Shown: positions 1 to 6,725 of the stretch, in pieces
Numbering within the stretch: the first letter of the stretch is position 1
Layout: every line of letters begins with the position of its first letter
DNA from: Streptosporangiaceae bacterium
GTDB taxonomy: Bacteria > Actinomycetota > Actinomycetes > Streptosporangiales > Streptosporangiaceae
Direction: 5' to 3'
Assembly (NCBI GenBank): GCA_030040475.1
Contig: JASHTQ010000117.1
Span: forward strand, 1 to 10,717
DNA length: 10,717 nucleotides
Made by a program: the position numbers and the translations under genes
Notes under the pieces: model-generated
Told to the model about the DNA's origin: nothing
The model's database searches: none
The model's input: the letters and a program-made list of their open reading frames with translations, nothing else

Positions 1-38
1 CCTCCCCGGCGCGCCCGGCGACCGCTCCCACCCCCCCG

Positions 39-842
39 ATGCGGCCCGCCCGTTACGTGGTGGCCGGGCGGCATGCCGAGACCTACGACACGGTCACGAT
101 GCTGCTGCGCCCGGTCGACGAGCCGATCGAGGCGCCGGACCCCGGCCAGTTCACCATGCTGTACTCCTTCGGCGTCGGCGAGGTCCCTGTGTCGGTCAGC
201 GGAGCCTCGGGCGGACTGCTTGTGCAGACGATCCGTGCGGTCGGCGCGGTGACGCGGGCGCTGTGCGCCGCGGTGCCCGGCGACATGATCGGGGTGCGCG
301 GGCCGTTCGGCACCGGCTGGGAGGTGCACCGGGCCGACGGCCGGGACCTGCTGGTCGTGGCCGGCGGCATCGGCCTGGCCCCGCTGCGCCCGGTGCTCCT
401 TTCCGCGCTGGCCGAACGCGCCCGTTACGACCGGGTGGCGCTGCTCGTCGGCGCCCGCTCGCCGCAGGACCTGCCGTTCGCCCGCGAGCTGGACACCTGG
501 CGCCGGCGCGGCGCCGACGTGCAGGTCACGGTGGACCACGGCGACCGGGGCTGGCACGGCCGGGTCGGCCTGGTCACCGCCTTGATCCAGGACGCGATCG
601 CCGATCCCGCCGGGACGGCGGCGTTCGTCTGCGGCCCGGAGATCATGATGCGGCTGTCCGCCGAGATGCTGGTGCGCTGCGGCGTGCCGCCCGCCGCCAT
701 CCGGGTCTCGCTGGAGCGGAACATGCGCTGCGGTGCCGCGCTGTGCGGCCACTGCCAGCTCGGCCCGCTGCTGCTGTGCCGCGACGGCCCCGTGGTCGGC
801 TACGCCGAGGCCGCCCCCCTGGTCGCGAAGAAGGAGCTGTGA
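39..842 (+). CDS. hyhG: Group 3b [NiFe]-hydrogenase gamma subunit, FAD/NAD(P)-binding iron-sulfur oxidoreductase
   Basis: This is the diaphorase-type subunit that passes electrons between NAD(P)(H) and the hydrogenase core in the cytosol. Visible features are a ferredoxin-reductase-like FAD region ([16 protein letters not shown], residues 35-50), an NAD(P)-binding glycine stretch ([13 protein letters not shown], about 106-118), the nucleotide-domain motif FVCGPEIMM (197-204) and a C-terminal [2Fe-2S] cysteine cluster C231, C236, C239, C247. The 267 aa length and the FGVGEVP signature fit the gamma subunit of sulfhydrogenase-type group 3b enzymes. Its TGA overlaps the ATG of the small subunit by one base, so the two are translationally coupled. 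The start is uncertain: no Shine-Dalgarno precedes ATG39 and the frame stays open to base 3 with a Pro/Ala-rich stretch, so translation may begin before the window. The family is secure; an alternative naming would be a dihydroorotate-dehydrogenase electron-transfer (PyrK)-like protein, excluded by the neighbour. Confidence 0.9.
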   Translation: MRPARYVVAGRHAETYDTVTMLLRPVDEPIEAPDPGQFTMLYSFGVGEVPVSVSGASGGLLVQTIRAVGAVTRALCAAVPGDMIGVRGPFGTGWEVHRADGRDLLVVAGGIGLAPLRPVLLSALAERARYDRVALLVGARSPQDLPFARELDTWRRRGADVQVTVDHGDRGWHGRVGLVTALIQDAIADPAGTAAFVCGPEIMMRLSAEMLVRCGVPPAAIRVSLERNMRCGAALCGHCQLGPLLLCRDGPVVGYAEAAPLVAKKEL

Positions 843-1618
843 TGACCGGCACCGGCAAGCGCCGTCCCAAGCTGGCGGTGTGGAAGCTCGCCTCCTGCGA
901 CGGCTGCCAGCTCACCCTGCTCGACTGCGAGGACGAGCTGCTCGCGCTCGCCGGGGCGGTGCAGATCGCGCACTTCACCGAGGCATCAAGCGCCGAGGTC
1001 GACGGCCCCTACGACGTGTCCCTGGTGGAGGGCTCCGTGACCACCGAGCGGGACGCGCGCCGGATCGCCGAGATCCGCGCGGCATCGCGGGTGCTCGTCA
1101 CGATCGGCGCCTGCGCCACCTCCGGCGGGATCCAGGCGCTGCGCAACTTCGCCGACGTCAGGGAGTTCACCTCGGTCGTCTACGCGCGGCCGGAGTTCAT
1201 CTCCACGCTGGCGACCTCGACGCCGGTGGCCGACCACGTCACGGTGGACTTCGAGCTGCGCGGCTGCCCGATCGACAAGGGTCAGCTGCTCGAGCTGCTC
1301 ACCGCGCTGCTCGCCGGGCGCAGGCCGCGGCTTTCCGCGCACAGCGTCTGCTACGACTGCAAGCTGCGCGGCACGTCGTGCGTGATGGTGACGCGCGGCA
1401 TCGGCTGCCTGGGACCGATCACCCAGGCCGGCTGCGGTGCGATCTGTCCCGCCTTCGGCCGCGGCTGCTACGGCTGCTTCGGCCCGGTGCCCACGCCCAA
1501 CCTGGCCGCGCTCACCGCCCAGCTGCGCGGCCTCGGCATGACCGGGGCGGAGATCGACCGCGTGCTCGCCACCTTCAACGCGGCGTCTCCCGCGCTAGCC
1601 GCCCGGCGCAACCCCTGA
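842..1618 (+). CDS. hyhS: Group 3b [NiFe]-hydrogenase small (delta) subunit
   Basis: This is the electron-relay subunit that pairs with the NiFe large subunit and wires it to the gamma subunit. The 258 aa protein lacks a Tat signal, as expected for a cytosolic group 3 enzyme. Proximal [4Fe-4S] ligands are visible as C19 and C22 in CDGCQ, C91 in GACATSGG and C142 in RGCPIDK. Eight further cysteines, C170, C173, C180, C189, C198, C202, C209 and C212, match two more [4Fe-4S] clusters, giving the three-cluster set known for group 3b. The ATG at 842 overlaps the stop of the gamma gene (TGATG); an earlier in-frame start would lie inside that gene and has no support. The next gene downstream is convergent, so this is the last gene of its operon. 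The large subunit that normally follows is instead on the other strand at 6700-8040. Confidence 0.93.
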   Translation: MTGTGKRRPKLAVWKLASCDGCQLTLLDCEDELLALAGAVQIAHFTEASSAEVDGPYDVSLVEGSVTTERDARRIAEIRAASRVLVTIGACATSGGIQALRNFADVREFTSVVYARPEFISTLATSTPVADHVTVDFELRGCPIDKGQLLELLTALLAGRRPRLSAHSVCYDCKLRGTSCVMVTRGIGCLGPITQAGCGAICPAFGRGCYGCFGPVPTPNLAALTAQLRGLGMTGAEIDRVLATFNAASPALAARRNP

Positions 1619-1924
1619 TGCCCACCAGCATCGCTCGCCCCACAATAACGTCGCCCAACTCCATCACCAGCACGCCGCCCAGCCGACCGGCGACCACGCG
1701 CCCGGAGCCGCGGTCCGGTTCCAGCCGACCCGGCGACCACGCGCCCGGAGCCGCGGTCCGGTTCCTGCAGCCCGGGACGCCCTCCGTCGGCCGCCTGCCG
1801 CATCAGCACCGCGCGGATCGGTCACAATGGTCACAGGAACCACTACAGCCGCTCCAGCCAGTCTTGTCGCCTCGCGGATGTCCAGCCTTGGGCTCCAGGT
1901 GTGCGTAAGGTCGGCGGGCGGCTG
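1619..1924. other. Convergent intergenic gap with tandem repeat, no gene seen
   Basis: This gap lies between the 3' ends of the hydrogenase small-subunit gene and the copper ATPase gene. It contains the 42/43-bp tandem repeat listed separately and a direct repeat GGTCACA at 1820-1826 and 1829-1835, two bases apart. The open frames crossing it are Pro/Arg/Ser-rich low-complexity translations with no Shine-Dalgarno or family signature, so I call no gene. Transcription termination for both flanking genes must occur here, but I see no classical hairpin followed by a T-run. Confidence 0.6.
1681..1765. repeat. Two-copy tandem direct repeat, 42 and 43 bp
   Basis: Copy 1 is 1681-1722 and copy 2 is 1723-1765. 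They are identical apart from one extra C in copy 2 (AGCCGACCGG versus AGCCGACCCGG). Each copy contains a short inverted repeat, CCGGA and TCCGG around GCCGCGG (1702-1718 in copy 1). The repeat lies 62 bases past the small-subunit stop codon. It could be a recent slippage duplication or a paired hairpin serving as a terminator between convergent genes; the sequence does not decide. Confidence 0.9.
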
Positions 1925-4681
1925 TCACCGGGTCCCGGCGTCGAAGGTGGCGGCGCAGCCCGGCGAGCAGAAGTACGCGGTGCCCGCATCCGTGCCGCGG
2001 CGCTCGGGCGCGGTGGCGGGATCCACGGTCATTCCGCACACAGGGTCGGTCGCTGGCCCGGCAGCGTCGCCGTCGCGGCAGGCTTCCGCGGGGGTCTCGA
2101 CCTGGGGGCTGGCCTCGCCCTGAACGGTGTGCGGCAGGCGCGCGGGGCGGTAGCGGCGCAGCCGGTTGGCGTTGGTGACGACCGACAGGGACGAGGCCGC
2201 CATGGCGGCTGCCGCAATGACCGGCGAGAGCCGTATTCCGGCGAGGGGGTACAAGATCCCGGCCGCGATGGGGATGCCGATGCCGTTGTAGGCGAGGGCG
2301 AAGGCCAGGTTCTGCCGGATGTTGCGCATGGTGGCACGGGACAAGCCGATGGCGGTGACCACTCCGGCCAGGGAGCCGGAGACCAGGGTGATGTCGGCGG
2401 CCTCGATGGCCACGTCGGTGCCGGTGCCGATGGCCAGCCCGACGTCGGCGGCGGCCAGCGCCGGGGCGTCGTTGATCCCGTCGCCGACCATGCCGACCTT
2501 GCGCCCCTCGGCTTGCAGGCGGCGGATCTCGGCCGCCTTGCGCTCGGGCAGCACCTCGGCCAGCACCCGGCCGACGCCGGCCTGGCGGGCGACCGCGGCG
2601 GCGGCGCGGGCGTCGTCTCCGGTCAGCATGACCACGTCCACGCCGAGGCGGCGCAGCGCGGCGATGGCGGCGGCGGAATCGTCCTTGACCGGGTCCGCGA
2701 TCGCGAGCACCCCGGCCGGCTCGCCGTCGATGGCGGCCAGCACCGGCGTGCCGCCGTCAGCAGAGAGTTCCGCGGCGGCATCCTCCAGCGCGGCGGCGGG
2801 TATGCCCGCGCCGGTCAGCAGGCGGGCGTTGCCGGCGAGCACGGCGTGCCCGTTGACCGTGGCCTGGACGCCCCGGCCGGTAATCGAGCCGAACCCGGCC
2901 GCCGCCGGGATCCTCAGGCCGCGGTCGCGGGCTCCGGCCAGGATCGCGGCGGCCAGCGGGTGCTCGCTGTCGGACTCAGCCGCCGCCACCAGCGCGAGCA
3001 GCTCGTCGTCGTCCCAGCGCCCGGTGGGCAGGATGCCGGTGAGGGCCGGCTTGCCCGCGGTGATGGTGCCGGTCTTGTCCAGCACGATCGTGTCCAGCTG
3101 GCGCGCGGTCTCCAGCGCCTCCGCCGACCTGATCAAGATCCCGGCCCGGGCCGCCTTGCCGGTGCCGACCTGGATCGAGAGCGGGGTGGCCAGGCCCAGC
3201 GCGCACGGGCACGCGATGATCAGCACCGCGATCGCCGACACAAGCGCCAGCGTGAACGCCGGGGCGGGCCCGGCGGTGAACCAGACCGCGAACGTCACGA
3301 TCGCCACCGCGATGACCGCGGGCACGAAATACCCGGCGACCGTGTCGGCCAGCCGCTGGATCGGGGCCCGGGACGCCTGCGCCTGCCGCACCAGCGCGAT
3401 GATCTGGGCCAGCATGGTGTCCGCGCCGACCTTTTCGGCGCGGACCCGCAGCGACCCCGTGCCGTTGATCGTCGCCCCGATGACGGTGTCGCCGTCTTGC
3501 TTGCTGACCGGCATCGGCTCGCCGGTGACCATGGACTCGTCCACCGCCGAGAACCCGGAGACCACGACGGCGTCGACCGGAATCTTCTCCCCGGGCCTGA
3601 TCACCAGCTCATCGCCGGGCGCCACCTGGCCCACGGGGACCTCGGCCTCGGTGCCGTCGCGGACGACGCGTGCGGTGCGAGGCTGCAGGCCGAGCAGTTC
3701 GGCGATGTCCTGCCCGGTGCCTGCCCTGGCCCGGGTCTCGATCAGCCGGCCGAGCAGGACAAGCGTCAAGATGACCCCGGCGGTCTCGAAGTACACCTCG
3801 CGCACGTCGGCCGGCAGCAGCGACGGCGCGACCGTGACGATCAGGCTGTATCCGTAGGCAGCGGCCGTGCCGACGGTGACCAGGCTGTTCATGTCGGCCG
3901 ACCGGTGCGACAGGGCAAGCCAGCCGGTGCGGTGCACCGGCCACCCGGTGTAGAACATCACCGGGGTGATCAGCGCGAGCTGCACCCAGTGGTCCAGCAG
4001 CGCTCCCGGCACCCAGGCGTGGAACAGGTCGTGGGCCATCACCGCGTACAGCACGGGCAGCGTGAGCGCCGCTCCCGCGATGACCCGGCGGGACAGGTCG
4101 GCGATCTCTGCCCGCCGTTCGGTCGCCTCCGCGTCCTGCGCATCCTCCGTATCCAGCGCGGTCCCGCCGCCTGCCGCTCGGGGCGGCGCATCGTCGGCTA
4201 CCGACGCCACGACAGAACCCGGTGCGTCTGCTGGCTGGATGTTCCCACCGTCGGCCGTGTCGCCGCCGGAAGGGCCGCCCGCGCCGTTGCCCGCGACGCG
4301 GGCGGGCGCAGGCTCGACGACCAGCGTTCCGTGGATCATGTTCATCCCGCACGCGAACCCGAACTGCCCCGTCTCGGCGGGATCTAGCCGCACGGCGGTT
4401 CGTCGCCAGGCCGGGAGCGCTGCGCTCACCCGGAGATCGGGAAACACCACCCGGGAGGTGCAGTCACCGGCTTCCTGCCGGTCGAAGGTCAGCTCGACGG
4501 GCACGCCCTGGCGTACCCGGAGCACCTCGGGACTGTACCCGCCCCTGACCGTGACCTCCAGCCGCTGCACCCCGTCGGCCAGCACCGCGGTGCTTGCCTT
4601 GCGCGGGCCGAAGAAGAACCAGCCCAGCCCGGCAAGCGCCGCCGCAGCCGCGAGGACCACGACCAGGTCCGCCGCGTTCAT
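1925..4681 (-). CDS. copA: Copper-exporting P1B-type ATPase with N-terminal cupredoxin-like and C-terminal YHS domains
   Basis: This is an inner-membrane ATP-driven pump, probably exporting Cu(I). Residues 4-23 form a membrane segment, followed by a cupredoxin-like domain (about 33-125) ending in CGMNMIHG (C111, M113, M115, H117, plausible copper ligands). A variable linker (126-195) precedes the pump core. Core motifs are TGE (386-388), CPC (491-493), the phosphorylated D535 in DKTGT, the SEHP motif (572-575), TGD (687-689), GDGINDAP (733-740), YN (798-799) and MAASSLSVV (827-835); the last two fit copper-type P1B-1 pumps. A YHS domain with C882, C905 and C909 ends the protein. No HMA CxxC domain is present. 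At 918 aa it is longer than a typical CopA because of the extra domains. The start is set by GGGGAGG just upstream of the ATG at 4681; a longer frame reaching 4846 would run through the operator. The gene stands alone on its strand. Confidence 0.93.
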   Translation of the reverse strand: MNAADLVVVLAAAAALAGLGWFFFGPRKASTAVLADGVQRLEVTVRGGYSPEVLRVRQGVPVELTFDRQEAGDCTSRVVFPDLRVSAALPAWRRTAVRLDPAETGQFGFACGMNMIHGTLVVEPAPARVAGNGAGGPSGGDTADGGNIQPADAPGSVVASVADDAPPRAAGGGTALDTEDAQDAEATERRAEIADLSRRVIAGAALTLPVLYAVMAHDLFHAWVPGALLDHWVQLALITPVMFYTGWPVHRTGWLALSHRSADMNSLVTVGTAAAYGYSLIVTVAPSLLPADVREVYFETAGVILTLVLLGRLIETRARAGTGQDIAELLGLQPRTARVVRDGTEAEVPVGQVAPGDELVIRPGEKIPVDAVVVSGFSAVDESMVTGEPMPVSKQDGDTVIGATINGTGSLRVRAEKVGADTMLAQIIALVRQAQASRAPIQRLADTVAGYFVPAVIAVAIVTFAVWFTAGPAPAFTLALVSAIAVLIIACPCALGLATPLSIQVGTGKAARAGILIRSAEALETARQLDTIVLDKTGTITAGKPALTGILPTGRWDDDELLALVAAAESDSEHPLAAAILAGARDRGLRIPAAAGFGSITGRGVQATVNGHAVLAGNARLLTGAGIPAAALEDAAAELSADGGTPVLAAIDGEPAGVLAIADPVKDDSAAAIAALRRLGVDVVMLTGDDARAAAAVARQAGVGRVLAEVLPERKAAEIRRLQAEGRKVGMVGDGINDAPALAAADVGLAIGTGTDVAIEAADITLVSGSLAGVVTAIGLSRATMRNIRQNLAFALAYNGIGIPIAAGILYPLAGIRLSPVIAAAAMAASSLSVVTNANRLRRYRPARLPHTVQGEASPQVETPAEACRDGDAAGPATDPVCGMTVDPATAPERRGTDAGTAYFCSPGCAATFDAGTR

Positions 4682-4713
4682 CACACCTCCCCGCAACGTC
4701 TCGATACACTGCC

Positions 4714-4719
4714 AGCATA
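4714..4719 (-). promoter_or_regulatory. Candidate -10 element of the copper ATPase promoter
   Basis: Read on the - strand this is TATGCT, a TANNNT-type -10 hexamer that abuts the CsoR-like palindrome, 32 bases before the ATPase ATG. A repressor on the palindrome would cover the spacer and -35 region. No convincing -35 is visible, so this is only a candidate. Confidence 0.4.
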
Positions 4720-4735
4720 TACCCCTAAGGGGTAT
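4719..4735 (-). promoter_or_regulatory. CsoR-type copper-responsive operator
   Basis: The 17-bp sequence ATACCCCTAAGGGGTAT is a perfect 8+8 inverted repeat around one central base. It has the TACCCC...GGGGTA form known for operators of CsoR-family copper repressors upstream of copper-export genes. It lies 37 bases upstream of the ATPase start. No csoR gene is in the window, so the repressor would be encoded elsewhere. The palindrome is seen directly; assignment to CsoR is from family knowledge and from the gene it precedes. Confidence 0.75.
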
Positions 4736-4870
4736 CGGCTCAGGTCGCCGGATCGGGGGCATCAGGCCTGCAGCGGCACGCACCGCTCGTGCCGTAGCCG
4801 AACGGCCCGCGATTTCCCCGACCAACGCCCGGGGCCACTGCGTCATGCCGACCGACGTAACGGTAGCGAT

Positions 4871-4890
4871 CCGCCAGCCCGCGCTGGCGG
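4871..4890 (-). terminator. Second hairpin of a tandem terminator
   Basis: CCGCCAGC (4871-4878) pairs perfectly with GCTGGCGG (4883-4890) across a CCGC loop. It sits just beyond the larger hairpin at 4899-4937, downstream of the DUF4232-like gene. There is no T-run, as is common for actinobacterial stem-only terminators. Confidence 0.5.
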
Positions 4891-4898
4891 TAGGCGGA

Positions 4899-4937
4899 AG
4901 CCGCCGTCCCCGCCGCGGGATGGCGGGGACGGCGGCT
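4899..4937 (-). terminator. Strong hairpin terminator after the DUF4232-like gene
   Basis: A perfect 16-bp stem (4899-4914 with 4922-4937) encloses a 7-base loop. It starts 20 bases past the stop codon of the - strand gene at 4958. The stem is almost entirely G and C, and no T-run follows. It should end that transcript before the divergently placed ATPase operator at 4719-4735. Confidence 0.7.
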
Positions 4938-4957
4938 AACGGTGCCGGCCGATCAGC

Positions 4958-5581
4958 TCACCAGTAGATCGGGAACTGGCCCATCAGCGGGGTCTGGTAC
5001 AGCTTGTCCTGGACGATCCGCACCGGACCGCCGGGAATCGTCAGCACGAAGTGCTCCCCGTGGCCCCGGTAGTAGGAGCCCTGGTGGGTCCCTGGCAGGG
5101 TAACCACCAGGTAGGTGGCGCCCACTCCGAAGTACGGAGCCCCGTGGCGCTGCCAGGGGTAGACCATCTGGTAGACGGTGAAGGTGATGTCAGCGGTCGC
5201 CGACTGGCCGGGGCGCAGGACGATCGAGTCCCCCGCGGGGAACCTGACCGTGACGGGGACCGTGGTCGTCGGCAGCGGCTGGAACCTGCTGGTCAGCAGC
5301 TGCAGGCCCGGGTAGCCGGACAGGGTGACCGGCCACTGGCCGGTGTTGGTCAGCGTCAGCACCAGTTCGCGGTGGTTTCCCCAGCTCTGGTAGCCACGGG
5401 TCAGCGTCGCCGACAGCTGCGAGCCGGTGTAGCCGCGCGGCGGCGGCGGGTCGGTGACGTGGCTGACGGTAGTCGTCGCCGGGACCGTGCTGGCGCCCGC
5501 GCTCGGAGCCGTGGCCGCCATCCCTACCGCCGCCAGCGTGGCCGCGCCCGCCAGCGCCGCCAGTGCGATGCGGAATTTCAT
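4958..5581 (-). CDS. Exported DUF4232-like protein
   Basis: This 207 aa protein has a clear signal peptide: MKFR, a hydrophobic Ala/Leu-rich core, and a likely cleavage after about residue 30 (APSAGA-S). The mature part is an all-beta domain resembling DUF4232, a secreted actinobacterial family of unknown function: LVLTLTNTGQWPVTLSGYPG (about 73-92) and RPGQSATADITF (about 122-133) are its hallmark strands. There are no cysteines, so no lipobox and no disulfides. GGAGG lies six bases before the ATG at 5581, which fixes the start. It is followed by two hairpins, so it is probably a single-gene transcript. A truncated paralogue lies at 9347-9640. No enzymatic residues can be identified. Confidence 0.8.
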   Translation of the reverse strand: MKFRIALAALAGAATLAAVGMAATAPSAGASTVPATTTVSHVTDPPPPRGYTGSQLSATLTRGYQSWGNHRELVLTLTNTGQWPVTLSGYPGLQLLTSRFQPLPTTTVPVTVRFPAGDSIVLRPGQSATADITFTVYQMVYPWQRHGAPYFGVGATYLVVTLPGTHQGSYYRGHGEHFVLTIPGGPVRIVQDKLYQTPLMGQFPIYW

Positions 5582-5697
5582 GGTGCGCCTCCAGCACGAA
5601 GAAGACTCAGTGGGCCTGTTTGGCGCTTGCTCCCTCGCTACCGTTCATCAAACCTCAAGGGTTACCTAAGAATGGCCGCCATAATGCCCACCGGCGC

Positions 5698-5711
5698 GGT
5701 ACCAAGGTCCC
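5698..5711 (-). promoter_or_regulatory. DosR/DevR-like palindrome upstream of the DUF4232-like gene
   Basis: On the - strand this reads GGGACCTTGGTACC, which matches nine of the ten arm bases of GGGAC-N4-GTCCC. It lies 116 bases upstream of the ATG at 5581. The mycobacterial DosR consensus is GGGACTWWAGTCCC. Similar sites occur at 9017-9030 and 10199-10212. Regulation by a DosR-type response regulator is inference. Confidence 0.35.
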
Positions 5712-5813
5712 GCAAATTCGCGACCCTTGGCCAGGTCCTTTTGCCCGGTCCCGGGCCGGGCTGAACCCGCCATGAAAGGCCGGGAAATGGTTTCTGCCAA
5801 GGCTGGAGTTAAA

Positions 5814-6146
5814 TCAACGGCGCGGGTCGTACCGACGCTTGATTTCGTGCCTGATCTCGCTTTCCCTGATCGGCTTGTTCCCGGATACGAACCAGCCGCG
5901 TGCCGCCCCGAACAGCAGCGCGGCGCCGGCCGGGTAGACGATCAGCGAGTCCCAGCCGTGGACGTCGTGGTACTTCGCGGCGCCCAAGATGGCCGCCAGG
6001 ATCACCATACCGATGGAGAACCAGACCGCGCCGGCCGCGAACCGCCTGCGCTCGATCTGCCAGATCGCCGCCTGGCGGGCGAGCGGATCCTCGACCGGGG
6101 CGTCCGAGTCGTAGCCCTCCGGGGTGTCGTGGATGATGCCCGACAT
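5814..6146 (-). CDS. Small two-helix membrane protein in the hydrogenase operon
   Basis: I do not recognise this 110 aa protein. It has an acidic N-terminus (residues 1-25), a basic patch IERRRF (31-36), two predicted membrane helices (about 37-57 and 66-86) joined by a short loop with H60 and H63, and a basic C-terminal tail ending KRRYDPRR. The basic residues flanking both helices suggest both ends lie in the cytoplasm. AGGAGG stands eight bases before the ATG at 6146, which is why I prefer it over an in-frame start 33 bases upstream. It begins 42 bases after the maturation protease gene and is the last gene of the CBS-large subunit-protease unit. It could be a membrane tether or accessory for the hydrogenase, but nothing in the sequence proves this. 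Confidence 0.75.
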   Translation of the reverse strand: MSGIIHDTPEGYDSDAPVEDPLARQAAIWQIERRRFAAGAVWFSIGMVILAAILGAAKYHDVHGWDSLIVYPAGAALLFGAARGWFVSGNKPIRESEIRHEIKRRYDPRR

Positions 6147-6188
6147 CGTCACCCCCTCCTGTGCATGGTGAGCTGTCACATCTGCTAC

Positions 6189-6725
6189 TTACAGGATCCA
6201 CCCGCCGCCGACGCAGCGGCAGGGCAGTAAGTCCCCCTCGCCGCGAGGCGCCGCGGCTATGTCCTCGAGGATCGCATCGGCCACCTTCCCCACGGCCGCG
6301 GCGACCGGCGGGGTAAGGCCGGTACCCTGGGCCAGGTCGGCGGCCTCGATCGCGTGCACGATCAGCCGGCCAGGCATCCGGTCCAGGGCAAGCGCCAGGC
6401 CGATCGCGTCGTCCAGCCCGAGGCCGTGCGAGCTCGCCGGCCGCGCCGGCGCGGCTCCGGCCCGGTCGACCGCGAACCGGTGGACCGTACCCGGCCGCGG
6501 CGGCTGCGCGCGGACCGCGTCGACCACGACGGCCAGCGCCGCGCCGGTCCAGGCCTCGATCAGCCGGGTGGGCTCGCCGTCGGTGACCACGAGTTTCACC
6601 CCGGGCGGGACCAGGCCGCGCAGCCAGGCGACCACCGCGGGCCCGGCGCCGTCGTCGCGCCGGAACTCATTGCCGACGCCGATCACCACGGTCGCCGTGT
6701 CACCGGGACCTGGCACGGATACCAC
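6189..6725 (-). CDS. [NiFe]-hydrogenase maturation endopeptidase (HyaD/HybD family)
   Basis: This protease removes the C-terminal peptide of the hydrogenase large subunit after nickel insertion. The family signature GVGNEFRRDDGAGP (residues 16-29) is clear. Expected metal-binding positions are E20, D69 (in VVVDAVRA) and H100 (in SSHGLGLDD), matching the Glu/Asp/His set known for HybD. At 178 aa it is slightly longer than the usual 150-165, with a C-terminal tail containing two cysteines. The GTG at 6725 gives a 26-base overlap with the large-subunit gene; a GTG at 6716 is equally possible since neither has a clear Shine-Dalgarno. The overlap implies translational coupling with its substrate. 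Confidence 0.9.
   Translation of the reverse strand: MVSVPGPGDTATVVIGVGNEFRRDDGAGPAVVAWLRGLVPPGVKLVVTDGEPTRLIEAWTGAALAVVVDAVRAQPPRPGTVHRFAVDRAGAAPARPASSHGLGLDDAIGLALALDRMPGRLIVHAIEAADLAQGTGLTPPVAAAVGKVADAILEDIAAAPRGEGDLLPCRCVGGGWIL

Noticed and set aside
733..1908. Long + strand frame overlapping the hydrogenase small-subunit gene and running into the gap
   Set aside because: It is out of phase with two clear hydrogenase subunits and is Arg/Ala-rich low-complexity. No Shine-Dalgarno supports it.
1835..1924. - strand frame ending in RRQDWLERL and a stop at about 1844-1846, looking like a protein C-terminus
   Set aside because: It begins out of phase inside the ATPase tail, has no start of its own and no recognisable domain. 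The ATPase already has a complete YHS domain ending before it.
1901..4387. Very long + strand open frame opposite the copper ATPase gene
   Set aside because: Its translation is Gly/Arg/Asp-rich without any family motif, and the opposite strand encodes a complete P-type ATPase with all catalytic motifs. High GC content creates long antisense frames.
4682..4846. N-terminal extension of the copper ATPase to an ATG at 4846
   Set aside because: The extension would translate through the CsoR-type palindrome and has no Shine-Dalgarno, while the ATG at 4681 has GGGGAGG and begins at the first membrane helix.
5743..5761. GCCCGG/CCGGGC hairpin between the membrane-protein gene and the DUF4232-like gene as a terminator
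   Set aside because: The stem is only six bases and is followed by A residues on the - strand rather than T residues; too weak to call in sequence this GC-rich.
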